DNA of 64,000 nt from Streptomyces vilmorinianum. Its GTDB lineage: Bacteria; Actinomycetota; Actinomycetes; Streptomycetales; Streptomycetaceae. The position numbers and the translations under genes are program-made. The stretch lies in NCBI RefSeq assembly GCF_005517195.1, contig NZ_CP040244.1, positions 2,870,001 to 2,934,000 on the forward strand, written 5' to 3'. Positions 16,319-25,118 of the stretch are shown piece by piece (the first letter of the stretch is position 1; each line of letters begins with the position of its first letter). Below the pieces are notes generated by a model. The model did no database searches, was not told the DNA's origin, and saw only the letters and a program-made list of their open reading frames with translations.

Positions 16319-17896
16319 GTGTTCAACCGGACCAGTCTGCAGGCCGCTGCAGCCCTTGCGTCCATATCCCTGGTGTCCGGATGCGGCATGTTTTCGGAAG
16401 CTGAGTCCGCCGGGGAGCAGAGAATCGTCGTCGGCACGACGAGTTCTCCCACCACGCTTGACCCGGCAGCCGCTTGGGACAATTCCTGGGAGCTGTTCCG
16501 AAATGTCTTCCAGACGCTGGTCAGTTTCCCGACCGGCAGCACCACCCCGCAGTCCGATGCCGCCGACTGCAAATTCTCCGACACGGCCAGCCGGATCTTC
16601 GAGTGCAAGCTCCACGAGGGCCTGAAGTTCTCGAACGGGCACGTACTGGACGCCAAGGCCGTGCAGTACTCCATCGAGCGCATCCGGAAGATCGACGTCG
16701 AGGGCGGCCCCAACGGCATGCTCGGCTCGCTCGACAAGATCGAGACCGTGGACGACCGCACCGTCGTCTTCCGGCTGAACAAGCCCGACGCGACCTTCCC
16801 CTTCGTCCTCGCCACTCCCGCCATGTCCCTCGTGGATCCGGCCGAGTACCCCGCCGACAAGCTCCGCGAGGACGGCGAGCTCACCGGCTCCGGCCCCTAC
16901 GTCCTCGACGAGTACGTCGAGCGCGACAGGGCCGAGCTGACCAAGAACCCCACCTACAAGGGGTTCGCGGACCGCAAGAACGCGGGCGTGACCATCCGGT
17001 ACTTCGAGGGCTCCGAGCCCATGGTCACCGCGCTCAAGAACAAGGAGATCGACGCCACCTACCGCGGCCTCACCGCCGAGGAAGTCGTCGACCTCCAGTC
17101 GGACAAGAAGGAGAACGAGGGGCTCCAGCTCGTCGAGTCCCCCGGTTCGGACATCCGCTACCTCGTCTTCAACGCCAAGGACCCGGTCATCGCCAAGGCG
17201 CCGGTCCGCAAGGCGATCGCCCAGCTCATCGACCGCGACGAACTGGTCAACAAGGCGTACCAGGGCACGGCCGAGCCGCTGTACTCCATGATTCCCAAGG
17301 GCATCGTCGGTCACACCACCGAGTTCCTCGACCGCTTCGGCGAGCCCAGCACCGCCAAGGCCCGCGCGATCCTGCGGCAGGCCGGGATCACCGAGCCCGT
17401 CGAGCTGACCTTCTGGTTCACCACCGACCGGTACGGCTCCGCCACCGCGCTGGAGTTCGCCGAGCTCAAGCGGCAGCTCGACGCGTCCGGGCTCTTCAAG
17501 ATCACGCTGAAGAGCAAGCCCTGGAAGCAGCTCCAGGCGGGCTTCAAGACGGGCGAGTACCCGGTCTTCGGCCGCGGCTGGTCCCCCGACTTCCCGGACG
17601 CGGACAACTTCATCGCGCCCTTCGTCGGCAAGGACAACGTGCTCCAGACGCCGTACGAGAGCCCCCGGATCACCCAGGAGCTCCTCCCCAAGTCCCGGCG
17701 CGAGAGTGACCGGGGCGCGGTCGCCCGCGACTTCGAGGAGGCCGAGGAGGTCATGGCGCAGGACGTCCGGCTCCTCCCGCTGTGGCAGGGCAAGCTCTAC
17801 ATCGCGTCCAGCGAGGACATCGGCGGAGCCGAGCGGGCGCTCGACCCGCAGACCGTCATGCAGATGTGGGAGCTCAACCGCAGGGCCAGCTGGTAG
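16319..17896 (+). CDS. ABC transporter substrate-binding lipoprotein, family 5 (peptide/nickel type)
   Basis: This 525-residue protein has a lipoprotein signal with lipobox LVSGC (Cys22) and SBP family 5 features: TTLDPAAAWDNSWELFRNVF, the HEGLKFSNGHVLDAKAVQYS segment, and a C-terminal QDVRLLPLWQGKLYIAS. Family 5 proteins bind oligopeptides, nickel or related ligands at the cell surface for DppBCDF/Opp importers. No permease or ATPase gene is nearby, so it is an orphan receptor that must use transporter parts encoded elsewhere. The start is GTG 16319, seven bases after GAGGAG; the GTG six bases earlier is too close to that site. Confidence 0.88.
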   Translation: MFNRTSLQAAAALASISLVSGCGMFSEAESAGEQRIVVGTTSSPTTLDPAAAWDNSWELFRNVFQTLVSFPTGSTTPQSDAADCKFSDTASRIFECKLHEGLKFSNGHVLDAKAVQYSIERIRKIDVEGGPNGMLGSLDKIETVDDRTVVFRLNKPDATFPFVLATPAMSLVDPAEYPADKLREDGELTGSGPYVLDEYVERDRAELTKNPTYKGFADRKNAGVTIRYFEGSEPMVTALKNKEIDATYRGLTAEEVVDLQSDKKENEGLQLVESPGSDIRYLVFNAKDPVIAKAPVRKAIAQLIDRDELVNKAYQGTAEPLYSMIPKGIVGHTTEFLDRFGEPSTAKARAILRQAGITEPVELTFWFTTDRYGSATALEFAELKRQLDASGLFKITLKSKPWKQLQAGFKTGEYPVFGRGWSPDFPDADNFIAPFVGKDNVLQTPYESPRITQELLPKSRRESDRGAVARDFEEAEEVMAQDVRLLPLWQGKLYIASSEDIGGAERALDPQTVMQMWELNRRASW

Positions 17897-17927
17897 GCGG
17901 CCCGCGGGCAGGCGTTGTCAGTGGCCC

Positions 17928-17968
17928 CCGGTAGGTTCTGTGGCGTAGAAACCATGGCCTACCGGAGG
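17928..17968 (+). promoter_or_regulatory. ung leader dyad covering the ribosome binding site
   Basis: CCGGTAGG (17928-17935) is repeated in inverted form as CCTACCGG (17958-17965). The right arm runs into the GGAGG Shine-Dalgarno (17964-17968) of ung, eight bases before its GTG. If transcribed as one RNA, the arms could mask translation start; as DNA, it could be an operator. Confidence 0.4.
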
Positions 17969-17976
17969 TTGTTGAC

Positions 17977-18660
17977 GTGACCGACACCGACATGCTGCCC
18001 GAGTCCTGGCGCGGCGTCCTCGGCGACGAGCTGCAGAAGCCGTACTTCAAGCAGCTCACCGAGTTCGTCGAGGAGGAGCGGGCCAAGGGGCCGGTCTATC
18101 CGCCGCGCGAGGAGGTCTTCGCCGCCCTCGCGGCGACTCCGTACGACAAGGTGAAGGTCCTGGTCCTCGGCCAGGACCCGTACCACGGCGAGGGGCAGGG
18201 GCACGGCCTCTGCTTCTCCGTCCGGCCGGGCGTCAAGACCCCGCCCTCCCTCCGCAACATCTACAAGGAGATGAAGGAGGAGCTGGGTCACCCGGTGCCC
18301 GACAACGGCTATCTGATGCCGTGGGCCGAGCAGGGCGTCCTGCTGCTCAACGCGGTCCTCACCGTCCGCGCCGGCGAGGCCAACTCGCACAAGGGCCAGG
18401 GCTGGGAGAAGTTCACGGACGCGGTGATCAGCGCGGTCGCCTCGCGCCCGGACCCGGCGGTCTTCGTGCTGTGGGGGAACTACGCGCAGAAGAAGCTCCC
18501 GCTGATCGACGAGGAGCGCCATGTGGTGGTGAAGGGCGCGCACCCCTCGCCGCTGTCGGCGAAGAAGTTCTTCGGATCCCGCCCCTTCACGCGGATCAAC
18601 GAGGCGATCGCGGCGCAGAACCACGAGCCGATCGACTGGCGCATCCCGGACCTGGGCTGA
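17977..18660 (+). CDS. ung: uracil-DNA glycosylase, family 1
   Basis: This 227-residue protein has all family 1 UDG motifs: the water-activating loop GQDPYHG (Asp67), the uracil-binding strand QGVLLLNAVLTV, and the minor-groove loop HPSPLS. It excises uracil from DNA to start base-excision repair, an important task in a high-GC genome prone to cytosine deamination. Full length for the family; GTG start with GGAGG upstream. Streptomyces usually carry two ung paralogues; whether this is the main one cannot be told here. Confidence 0.96.
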   Translation: MTDTDMLPESWRGVLGDELQKPYFKQLTEFVEEERAKGPVYPPREEVFAALAATPYDKVKVLVLGQDPYHGEGQGHGLCFSVRPGVKTPPSLRNIYKEMKEELGHPVPDNGYLMPWAEQGVLLLNAVLTVRAGEANSHKGQGWEKFTDAVISAVASRPDPAVFVLWGNYAQKKLPLIDEERHVVVKGAHPSPLSAKKFFGSRPFTRINEAIAAQNHEPIDWRIPDLG

Positions 18661-18838
18661 GGCCTGGGGCCCGGCGGGGTGCGGGGTGTCCAGGGCTCCG
18701 GGGTGCCCAGGGCCCTGCGGGGCCTCCGGGGGAGCCCGCTCGGCTGACAGGCTCGGGGCACCGCCCGAGCCTGTGCCGGATCGGCGGTCCCTGCGGCTAG
18801 CGTCGGAGCCCCTGGACGGAGAGCGCGTGGAGGCCGCA

Positions 18839-19312
18839 GTGACCGAGCAGCAGCAGGTGTCGGACGACGGCGTCATGACCAGGATCGGGCAGGCGATGAT
18901 GCTCCTCCACGGCGGCGACCGCGAGGAGGCGCGCAACCGCTTCGGGGTGCTGTGGGAGCAGATCGGCCCGGACGGCGACCCCCTGCACCGCTGCACGCTC
19001 GCGCACTACATGGCCGACGCGCAGGACGACCCGGACGCCGAGCTGGCCTGGGACCTTCGCGCCCTCCTGGCGGCCGAGGGACTGAGCGAGGAGAGGCTGG
19101 CCGAGCACGACTCGGCGGTCGCGCTGCGGGCCCTCTACCCCTCGCTCCATCTCAACCTGGCCGCCGACTACGTGAAGCTGCAGCGGCCCGACGCGGCGCG
19201 GATCCATCTGGACCGGGCCCGCGCGGCATCGGACGCGCTGGACGACGACGGCTACGGCAACGGGGTCCGCGCCGCGATCGAGCGCCTGGAGGCACGGCTC
19301 CGCGCCCGGTAG
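18839..19312 (+). CDS. TPR-like helical protein, hypothetical
   Basis: This 157-residue all-alpha protein has two TPR-like helical pairs: MLLHGGDREEARNRFGVLWE and SLHLNLAADYVKLQRPDAAR. It contains a His-Cys segment (PLHRCTLAHYMAD). No catalytic motif is visible. It is probably a cytosolic protein-interaction scaffold. GTG 18839 is preceded by GGAGG at five bases; GTG 18827 and ATG 18875 are alternatives. A TAGCGT hexamer at 18798-18803 may be the -10 box. It follows ung by 178 bases, too far to assume cotranscription. Confidence 0.6.
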   Translation: MTEQQQVSDDGVMTRIGQAMMLLHGGDREEARNRFGVLWEQIGPDGDPLHRCTLAHYMADAQDDPDAELAWDLRALLAAEGLSEERLAEHDSAVALRALYPSLHLNLAADYVKLQRPDAARIHLDRARAASDALDDDGYGNGVRAAIERLEARLRAR

Positions 19313-19341
19313 CCGCGACCCCCGGCCACGAGGGCGGGCGC

Positions 19342-19818
19342 TCAGTTCTTGTACGTACCCCGGCAGATCTTCGCCTGCGCGCTGTCGGGGCGCCAGCCTC
19401 CGTACTGCTCGCCCAGGGCGCAGACATCGGCCCGGGAGCGCGGCGGCTCGGGCATCGCCGGCGGTTTCACGGACGGCACGCGCGGATGCGGTACGGACGA
19501 AGGCCGCCCCTTCCCCTTCCGTAGCGCGGCCCCGTCCTTCCCCTTGTCCCTGTCTTTGCCCTTGCCCTTGCCCTTGCGCTGCTCGTGCGTCGCGCGGGGC
19601 GACGGCGGAGGGGGAGAGGGGAGCGCCGCTTCCAGGGCCTCGCGGGCCGGTCCCTCGACGATCTGCGGCGCCACGTCCACGTCCACGTCCTGGACCGGGC
19701 GGCCGATCTCCTGGGGCGGTGCGGGGGCCGTGGGGGGTGGCTCCACCGATACGCAGCCGGAGAGCGCGGCGACCGCCACCCCGACCAGGATCCTCGCTGT
19801 GGTTCTCGTTGCATGCAC
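19342..19818 (-). CDS. small Lys-rich lipoprotein, hypothetical
   Basis: This 158-residue protein has a lipoprotein signal with lipobox LSGC (Cys22), then a Pro-rich spacer, a basic stretch of Lys-Gly repeats (KGKGKGKDRDKGKDG) and a C-terminal part with two Cys (VCALGEQYGGW, KICRGTYKN) that could form a disulfide. It would be anchored on the outer membrane face with a flexible, highly positive linker that could contact wall teichoic acids or DNA. No homologous function is recognised. It converges on the TPR-like gene. Confidence 0.65.
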   Translation of the reverse strand: MHATRTTARILVGVAVAALSGCVSVEPPPTAPAPPQEIGRPVQDVDVDVAPQIVEGPAREALEAALPSPPPPSPRATHEQRKGKGKGKDRDKGKDGAALRKGKGRPSSVPHPRVPSVKPPAMPEPPRSRADVCALGEQYGGWRPDSAQAKICRGTYKN

Positions 19819-19974
19819 CCGGCAACTCTGCTGGTCGCGTGGCGATCTTCGCGCCCCTACCGGCGGGGAATGCCCCGCACGGGTGACGCCCGCGATACGG
19901 CTGACGTGCGCATTTCCGCCGGTGTACCCGCCCGTTCCCGGTCGGCCTGCCTCGCCCTGGTCGCCCCGGTCGTC

Positions 19975-20496
19975 CTAGTCGCCCGTCGCGCCGTCGATCC
20001 GCTCCCGCAACAGATCGGCGTGACCGTTGTGCCGCGCGTACTCCTCGATCATGTGGGTGTAGATCCAGCGCAGACTGAACGTCTCGCCGCTGCGGTGCTT
20101 GCCCGCGCCCAGGTCGTCGAGGCCGTGGGCCGCCGCGATGGCCCGGGCCTGGTCGACTTCCGCCTGCCAGGTGGCGTACGCCTCCTCCCAGGTGTCGGCC
20201 TCGGTGACGTGGAAGGCGCGGTCCGGGTCCTCCTCGGTGCTGTAGATCCGGCCCGGCCGGTCGCCGGCGAGGATCCGCCGGAACCAGCCGCGCTCCACCT
20301 CCGCCATGTGGCGGACGAGGCCGAGCAGGCTGAGGCCGGAGGGCGGTGCGGAGGCCGTGCGCAGCTGCGCCCCGTCGAGTCCCTCGCACTTCAGGGCGAG
20401 CGTCTGTCGGTGGTAGTCCAGCCAGCCCTCGAGCATCTCGCGCTCGCCCGCGGTGGTCGACGGCTCGGTGCGTGCGGTGTGTTCCACAGAGGTCAT
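19975..20496 (-). CDS. DinB/DUF664-family protein
   Basis: This 173-residue four-helix protein has the DinB metal-ligand pattern: a first His in LLGLVRHMAEVERGWFR and a terminal HMIEEYARHNGHADLLRERI, typical of the DUF664 subgroup. DinB-fold proteins include mycothiol- and bacillithiol-dependent transferases, so a thiol-transferase role is possible in this mycothiol-producing group. ATG 20496 lies seven bases after CACGAT, a weak leaderless arrangement; ATG 20505 is an alternative start. Confidence 0.85.
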   Translation of the reverse strand: MTSVEHTARTEPSTTAGEREMLEGWLDYHRQTLALKCEGLDGAQLRTASAPPSGLSLLGLVRHMAEVERGWFRRILAGDRPGRIYSTEEDPDRAFHVTEADTWEEAYATWQAEVDQARAIAAAHGLDDLGAGKHRSGETFSLRWIYTHMIEEYARHNGHADLLRERIDGATGD

Positions 20497-20548
20497 GAGG
20501 GGCATCGTGGCCCACGATCACGGGCGGCGCCAGGGAAACGGCCGCGGT

Positions 20549-21175
20549 TCACCCGTCGAGCATGCCGTGCAGCAACTCCCCGAACCCTGTGCGCAGTTCG
20601 GCTCGGCTCGGCACGGCGGCGTGGAACGAGCCCACGGCGCAGGAGAACATCAGCCCCTCGCACCAGGCGATCAGGGACAGAGCGTGCCGCTCGGGGGCGG
20701 AGGAGCCGGCGCCCGCCATCATCGCGATCAGCGGCCCGTGGAACGCCGCCGACCCCGCCGCGTCGAAGAAGGTGCGCAGCTCCGGGCGGCGGGTGGCCTC
20801 CAGGGCGAGTTCGTAGCGGGAGACGAGCAGAGCCCGGTGGTCGGTGAGATACCGGTGCAGGGCCAGCGAGAGGGCGTCCACCAGCACCTCGGCGTCGCTG
20901 CCGGGGCCCGGCATCTCGTGCGGGGTGAGGACCCGCGACTCCCGCTCGACCTGACGCCGGACCGCTGTCTCCAGCAGGGCCTGGCGGGTCCGGGCGTGGT
21001 TGGAGGTCGACCCCTGGGGCAGCCCCGCCCGCTCGTCCACGGCGCGATGGGTGAGCCCGCGCATGCCGCGCTCGACGAGCAGGTCGAGTGCGGCGTCGCC
21101 GATCCGCTCGGTGCGGGAGGCGGTCGTGGGCTCGGGGGCGGCGTCAGGGGCGGGCTCGGGGGTGCGTGCGCTCAT
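20549..21175 (-). CDS. TetR-family transcriptional regulator
   Basis: This 208-residue protein has an N-terminal TetR HTH (RIGDAALDLLVERGMRGLTHRAVDERAGLPQGSTSNHARTR) and a helical ligand-binding domain. It is divergent from an FAD monooxygenase; two copies of a 14-bp operator lie in the gap, one over its own -35 region, so it very likely represses both genes and releases on a small hydrophobic ligand. TACGTT stands six bases before ATG 21175 with no Shine-Dalgarno, so the mRNA is probably leaderless. Confidence 0.9.
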   Translation of the reverse strand: MSARTPEPAPDAAPEPTTASRTERIGDAALDLLVERGMRGLTHRAVDERAGLPQGSTSNHARTRQALLETAVRRQVERESRVLTPHEMPGPGSDAEVLVDALSLALHRYLTDHRALLVSRYELALEATRRPELRTFFDAAGSAAFHGPLIAMMAGAGSSAPERHALSLIAWCEGLMFSCAVGSFHAAVPSRAELRTGFGELLHGMLDG

Positions 21176-21198
21176 GCGGACAACGTACTACCCAGTCG

Positions 21199-21240
21199 AC
21201 TACACCTGTAGTACGGTCGAGGCGTCACTACAGGTGTAGT
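21199..21240. promoter_or_regulatory. twin TetR operators between tetR and monooxygenase genes
   Basis: ACTACACCTGTAGT (21199-21212) and its exact reverse complement ACTACAGGTGTAGT (21227-21240) lie 28 bp apart centre to centre. The first overlaps the expected -35 of the tetR promoter (-10 at 21182-21187, minus strand). The second sits between a possible plus-strand -10 (TACGGT, 21212-21217) and the monooxygenase start. Confidence 0.8.
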
Positions 21241-21256
21241 AGCCCAGGGAGCAGCC

Positions 21257-22444
21257 ATGGAACAGCACCGCGCAGTCGTCGTCGGAGCCGGGATCGGCGG
21301 GCTCACCGCCGCCGTCGCCCTCCACCGCGGCGGCTGGGACGTCACCGTCCTGGAGCGCGCCGCCGCCCTCACCCCCGTCGGGGCCGGCATCGGCCTCGCC
21401 CCCAACGCCCAGCGCGCGCTCGACGTCATCGGACTCGGCGACCGCGTCCGCGAACTGTCCGCCTGGCAGGGCGACGGCGGGATGCGCGCCCCCGACGGCC
21501 GCTGGCTCGCCCGTACCAGCGCCAAGGCCGCCGCCGCACGCTTCGGCGGACCGCTCGTCCTGCTCCACCGCGCCACCCTCGTCGACATCCTCACCTCCGC
21601 CCTGCCCGAAGGAGTCGTACGGACCGGGGTGGCCGCGTCCCTGGCCGACCCCGGTGACGACGCCCGGCCCGCCGTCGTCCGCACCCCCGACGGGGACATC
21701 GAGGCCGAACTGGTCCTCGGCGCCGACGGGATCCACTCCACCGTCCGCCGCACGCTCTTCCCCGGCCACCCGGGCCCGCGGTACTCCGGCTTCACCACCT
21801 GGCGCGTCGTCATCCCCGCCCCCGACCGCCCCTTCGCCCCGCACGAGACCTGGGGCGCCGGCCGCCTCTGGGGAACCCAGCCCCTCAAGGACGGCCGGAT
21901 CTACGCCTACGCGATGGCCGCGGCCCCGGCAGGAACCCACGCGCCCGACGACGAGAAGGCCGAACTCCTGCGCCTCTTCGGCGACTGGCACCACCCCGTC
22001 CCCGAGATCCTCGCCGCCGCCGAGCCGGACGGCGTCCTGCGCCACGACGTCCACCACATGCCCGACCCGCTGCCCGCCTTCCACCGCGGCCGGGTCGCCC
22101 TCCTCGGTGACGCCGCCCACGCCATGCAGCCCACCCTCGGCCAGGGCGGCAACCAGGCCATCGAGGACGCGATCGTCCTCGCCCACCACGCCGGCCAGGG
22201 CCTGCCGCCGAGCCGCGCGCTGGCCGCGTACACCGCCGACCGGTTGCCGCGCACCACGGCGATCGTCTGCAAGGCCGCCCGTACCGGCCGGCTCACCCTC
22301 CTCTCCGCCCGTCCGGCCGTCGCTCTGCGCAACGGACTCATCGCCGCTGTCTCCCGCTTCGGCCCCGGCCTCGTCCTGCGCGGCTTCGACGGCATCGCGG
22401 ACTGGCGGCCACCGGCCCCCGCCGCACGCTCCCGCGTAAGCTGA
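21257..22444 (+). CDS. FAD-dependent monooxygenase (PHBH-like, class A)
   Basis: This 395-residue flavoprotein has the Rossmann FAD motif VVGAGIGGLTAAVALHR, the NAD(P)H/FAD motif VLGADGIHSTVRR, and the FAD ribityl motif LLGDAAHAMQPTLGQGGNQA. These define group A aromatic hydroxylases, which hydroxylate aromatic or polyketide substrates using NAD(P)H and O2. The repressor and twin operators point to substrate-inducible detoxification or catabolism. The start is ATG 21257, with GGGAG upstream. Confidence 0.9.
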   Translation: MEQHRAVVVGAGIGGLTAAVALHRGGWDVTVLERAAALTPVGAGIGLAPNAQRALDVIGLGDRVRELSAWQGDGGMRAPDGRWLARTSAKAAAARFGGPLVLLHRATLVDILTSALPEGVVRTGVAASLADPGDDARPAVVRTPDGDIEAELVLGADGIHSTVRRTLFPGHPGPRYSGFTTWRVVIPAPDRPFAPHETWGAGRLWGTQPLKDGRIYAYAMAAAPAGTHAPDDEKAELLRLFGDWHHPVPEILAAAEPDGVLRHDVHHMPDPLPAFHRGRVALLGDAAHAMQPTLGQGGNQAIEDAIVLAHHAGQGLPPSRALAAYTADRLPRTTAIVCKAARTGRLTLLSARPAVALRNGLIAAVSRFGPGLVLRGFDGIADWRPPAPAARSRVS

Positions 22445-22505
22445 CCCGCGCGAACGGCAGGTCACATGCCGTCAAAGGCACACCACCCAGCGCAAGGGAG
22501 ACCCC

Positions 22506-23411
22506 GTGAAGGTCGGCTGCATCGGACTCGGCGACATCGCGCAGAAGGCATATCTCCCCGTCCTCGCCGCCCTCCCCGGGGTCGAACTCCACCTGCAGAC
22601 GCGGACGGAGAAGACCCTGGAGCGGGTCGCCGAGACCCACCACGTGCCGGACGCACGGCGCCACAGCGACCTCGACTCCCTGCTCTCCGCCGGGCTCGAC
22701 GCCGCCTTCGTGCACGCGCCGACCGCCGCGCACCCCGAGATCGCCCGCCGGCTCGTCGAGGCCGGAGTGGCGACGTACGTCGACAAGCCGCTGGCGTACG
22801 AGTACGCCGACTCCGCGCGGCTCGTGGAGCTCGCCGAGGAGCGCGGGGTGAGCCTGGCCGTCGGCTTCAACCGCCGGATGGCGCCCGCCTACGCGCAGTG
22901 CCTGGACCACCCGCGTGAGCTGATCCTGATGCAGAAGAACCGGATCGGTCTGCCCGAGGACCCGCGCACGCTCGTGCTCGACGACTTCATCCACGTCGTC
23001 GACACCCTGCGCTTCCTGCTCCCGGGAGAGGTCGAGCACACGGACGTACGGGCGCGGATCCGCGAGGGGCTGATGCACCACGTCGTGCTCCAGCTCTCCG
23101 GCGACGGCTTCACCGCCATCGGCATGATGAACCGGATGAACGGCTCCACCGAGGAGGTCCTGGAGGTCTCGGGCCAGGACACCAAGCGCCAGGTCCTCAA
23201 CATCGCCGACGTCGTGGACCACAAGGGCCAGCCGACCATCCGCAGGCGCGGGGACTGGGTGCCGGTGGCCCGCCAGCGCGGAATCGAGCAGACCGTACTC
23301 GCCTTCCTGGACGCCGTGCGGGCAGGCAAGCGGCTCAGCGCACGGGACGCGCTCAAGACCCACGAGCTGTGCGAGCGCGTGGTGCACGAGGCCCTGACGC
23401 AGGCCTCCTGA
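22506..23411 (+). CDS. Gfo/Idh/MocA-family oxidoreductase
   Basis: This 301-residue protein has an N-terminal Rossmann domain (KVGCIGLGDIAQKAYLPVLA) and the signature VDKPLAYEYADS, matching the EKP motif with Asp for Glu. Helix FNRRMAP and His-containing DDFIHVVDTLRFLL complete the MocA substrate domain. The family oxidises or reduces sugars and cyclitols with NAD(P). It starts 61 bases after the monooxygenase gene, so it may be in the same TetR-controlled operon. Its last 59 bases overlap the convergent lnt gene. Confidence 0.85.
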   Translation: MKVGCIGLGDIAQKAYLPVLAALPGVELHLQTRTEKTLERVAETHHVPDARRHSDLDSLLSAGLDAAFVHAPTAAHPEIARRLVEAGVATYVDKPLAYEYADSARLVELAEERGVSLAVGFNRRMAPAYAQCLDHPRELILMQKNRIGLPEDPRTLVLDDFIHVVDTLRFLLPGEVEHTDVRARIREGLMHHVVLQLSGDGFTAIGMMNRMNGSTEEVLEVSGQDTKRQVLNIADVVDHKGQPTIRRRGDWVPVARQRGIEQTVLAFLDAVRAGKRLSARDALKTHELCERVVHEALTQAS

Positions 23412-25056
23412 GCGCGCCCATGCCCTCGGCGGCGCAGAGCGCCGCCAGGACGGTGAGCGCGCCGTACAGCGGCCAGTCGCCGAACCGGACGTAGCCGGTG
23501 GTCGTCCGCGCGAGCGGCAGTTCGTAGACGGCCGCCGCGCTCCGGTCGGTGCCGAGCGTCGTACCGATGCGGGAGCCGTCGGGGCCGTACACGGCGCTGA
23601 CGCCGGTCAGCGTCGCGTGCACCACCGGCCGTCCGGACTCGGCCGCGCGCAGCGCCGCCAGCGAGGCGTGCTGCTCCGGCGCCCAGCTGTTCTGGAAGGT
23701 CGAGGTCGCCGACTGGAAGATCAGCAGGCCGGCGCCGTCACGGGTCAGCCGGCGGCTCATGTCGGGGAACGCCGACTCGAAGCAGACCAGCGGACCGACG
23801 CGCAGCCCCGGGCCGCCGTCCTCGGCCGGCAGGTTCATCACCACCGGTTCGGTGCCGCGCCGCCGGTCCTCGCCCGCCGCCTTGCCCACCGACGTCACCC
23901 AGCCCAGCACCGCGCGCGCCGGGATGTACTCGCCGAACGGGACGAGCCGCATCTTGTCGTACCGGTCCCCGGTCGGCCCCTGCTCCCCGATCAGCACACT
24001 GCTCTTGAAGATGCCAGGCCGGTCGGAGCGGCGGGCGTCCACGTTGACGAGGATCGGAGCGTCCACCGCGCGCGCGAGCGCGGTCAGCCGGGCCGCGAGG
24101 TCCGGGCGGGCGGTGAGATCGGAGCCGACACTGCTTTCGCCCCAGACGACCAGGTCGAGGTCGCGGCCGACGAGTCCACGGGTCAGCTCCTCGCCGCGGG
24201 CGAACCGCCGCTCGGCGCCGCCGGACCCGTCGAACACCCCGGGCTGGACCACGGCGATCCGTGCCGTCCCCTGCTCACGCGGTGGTGCGGCACCCCACCA
24301 GACCACGCCCAGGGTGAGCGCGCACACCACGAGCCCGACCAGCGCCGTGATGCGTACAGCGGCCGCGGACACCACCAGAAGTGCCACGGCGGTGTTGACC
24401 GCCACCACCAGCAGGGTCACGAGCCATACGCCGCCGACGGAGGCGAGCCGCAGCAGCGGCGCCACCTGCCACTGGCTGGCCCCGAGGAGACCCCACGGCC
24501 CGCCCAAGCCCTCCCAGGAACGGGCGAGTTCGATCATCAGCCAGCCGGCGGGGACGACCACCAGCGCGGCGACGGCCCGTGGCCCGGACGGCCCGTCCCC
24601 GAGCATCGCCCGCACCAGCCACCCCCAGGGCACCCACAACAGCCCGAGCAGCGCGGCCAGGAGGAGGATGAAGACATGCAGGCTCGGCATCAGCCACTGA
24701 TGCACGGCCAGCATGAACCCGATGCCGCCCAGCCATCCCTCCAGGGCGGCGCGCCGCGCCGTGGGTGCGGTGCGGAGGAGCAGCAGCCACGGGACCAGTG
24801 CGACGTACGCGAACCACCAGAGGGAGGGCGCGGGGAAGGCGAGCGCGGGCAGGGCGCCGGCGGCGACCGCGGCCAGGGCGCGCGGGGTGCGGTGCGGCGT
24901 CGCCGGCCTCCGGCGCGCGCGCTCGGGACCGGCTTCGGGACCGGCCTCGGGGCCTGCCTCGGCTCCCGTACCGCTCCCGCTCCCGCTCCCGGGCCCGGGC
25001 CCGGGCACCGGATCGTCACCGGCCCCGGCGCCGCGACGGCCGAACGGAATCCGCAT
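23353..25056 (-). CDS. lnt: apolipoprotein N-acyltransferase
   Basis: This 567-residue membrane enzyme has an N-terminal Gly/Pro/Glu-rich cytosolic extension, six or so helices (SLWWFAYVALVPWLLLL onward), and a C-terminal nitrilase domain. The catalytic Glu is in WGESSVG, the Lys in YDKMRLVPFGEYIP and the Cys in GPLVCFESAFP. Lnt N-acylates the diacylglyceryl-Cys of lipoproteins. Streptomyces often have two lnt genes; several lipoproteins in this window would be substrates. The 3' end overlaps the oxidoreductase gene by 59 bases. Confidence 0.9.
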   Translation of the reverse strand: MRIPFGRRGAGAGDDPVPGPGPGSGSGSGTGAEAGPEAGPEAGPERARRRPATPHRTPRALAAVAAGALPALAFPAPSLWWFAYVALVPWLLLLRTAPTARRAALEGWLGGIGFMLAVHQWLMPSLHVFILLLAALLGLLWVPWGWLVRAMLGDGPSGPRAVAALVVVPAGWLMIELARSWEGLGGPWGLLGASQWQVAPLLRLASVGGVWLVTLLVVAVNTAVALLVVSAAAVRITALVGLVVCALTLGVVWWGAAPPREQGTARIAVVQPGVFDGSGGAERRFARGEELTRGLVGRDLDLVVWGESSVGSDLTARPDLAARLTALARAVDAPILVNVDARRSDRPGIFKSSVLIGEQGPTGDRYDKMRLVPFGEYIPARAVLGWVTSVGKAAGEDRRRGTEPVVMNLPAEDGGPGLRVGPLVCFESAFPDMSRRLTRDGAGLLIFQSATSTFQNSWAPEQHASLAALRAAESGRPVVHATLTGVSAVYGPDGSRIGTTLGTDRSAAAVYELPLARTTTGYVRFGDWPLYGALTVLAALCAAEGMGALRRPASGPRAPRARTARGS

Positions 25057-25118
25057 CCCGCGCCTCCAGGTGTCGCCTCCAGTGTGCGCCGTACGGCCCC
25101 GTCAGCCGTACGGCCCCG

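Noticed and set aside
16319..18660. Operon joining the peptide-binding lipoprotein and ung
   Set aside because: The 80-bp gap holds a separate leader dyad and strong ribosome binding site, and the functions are unrelated.
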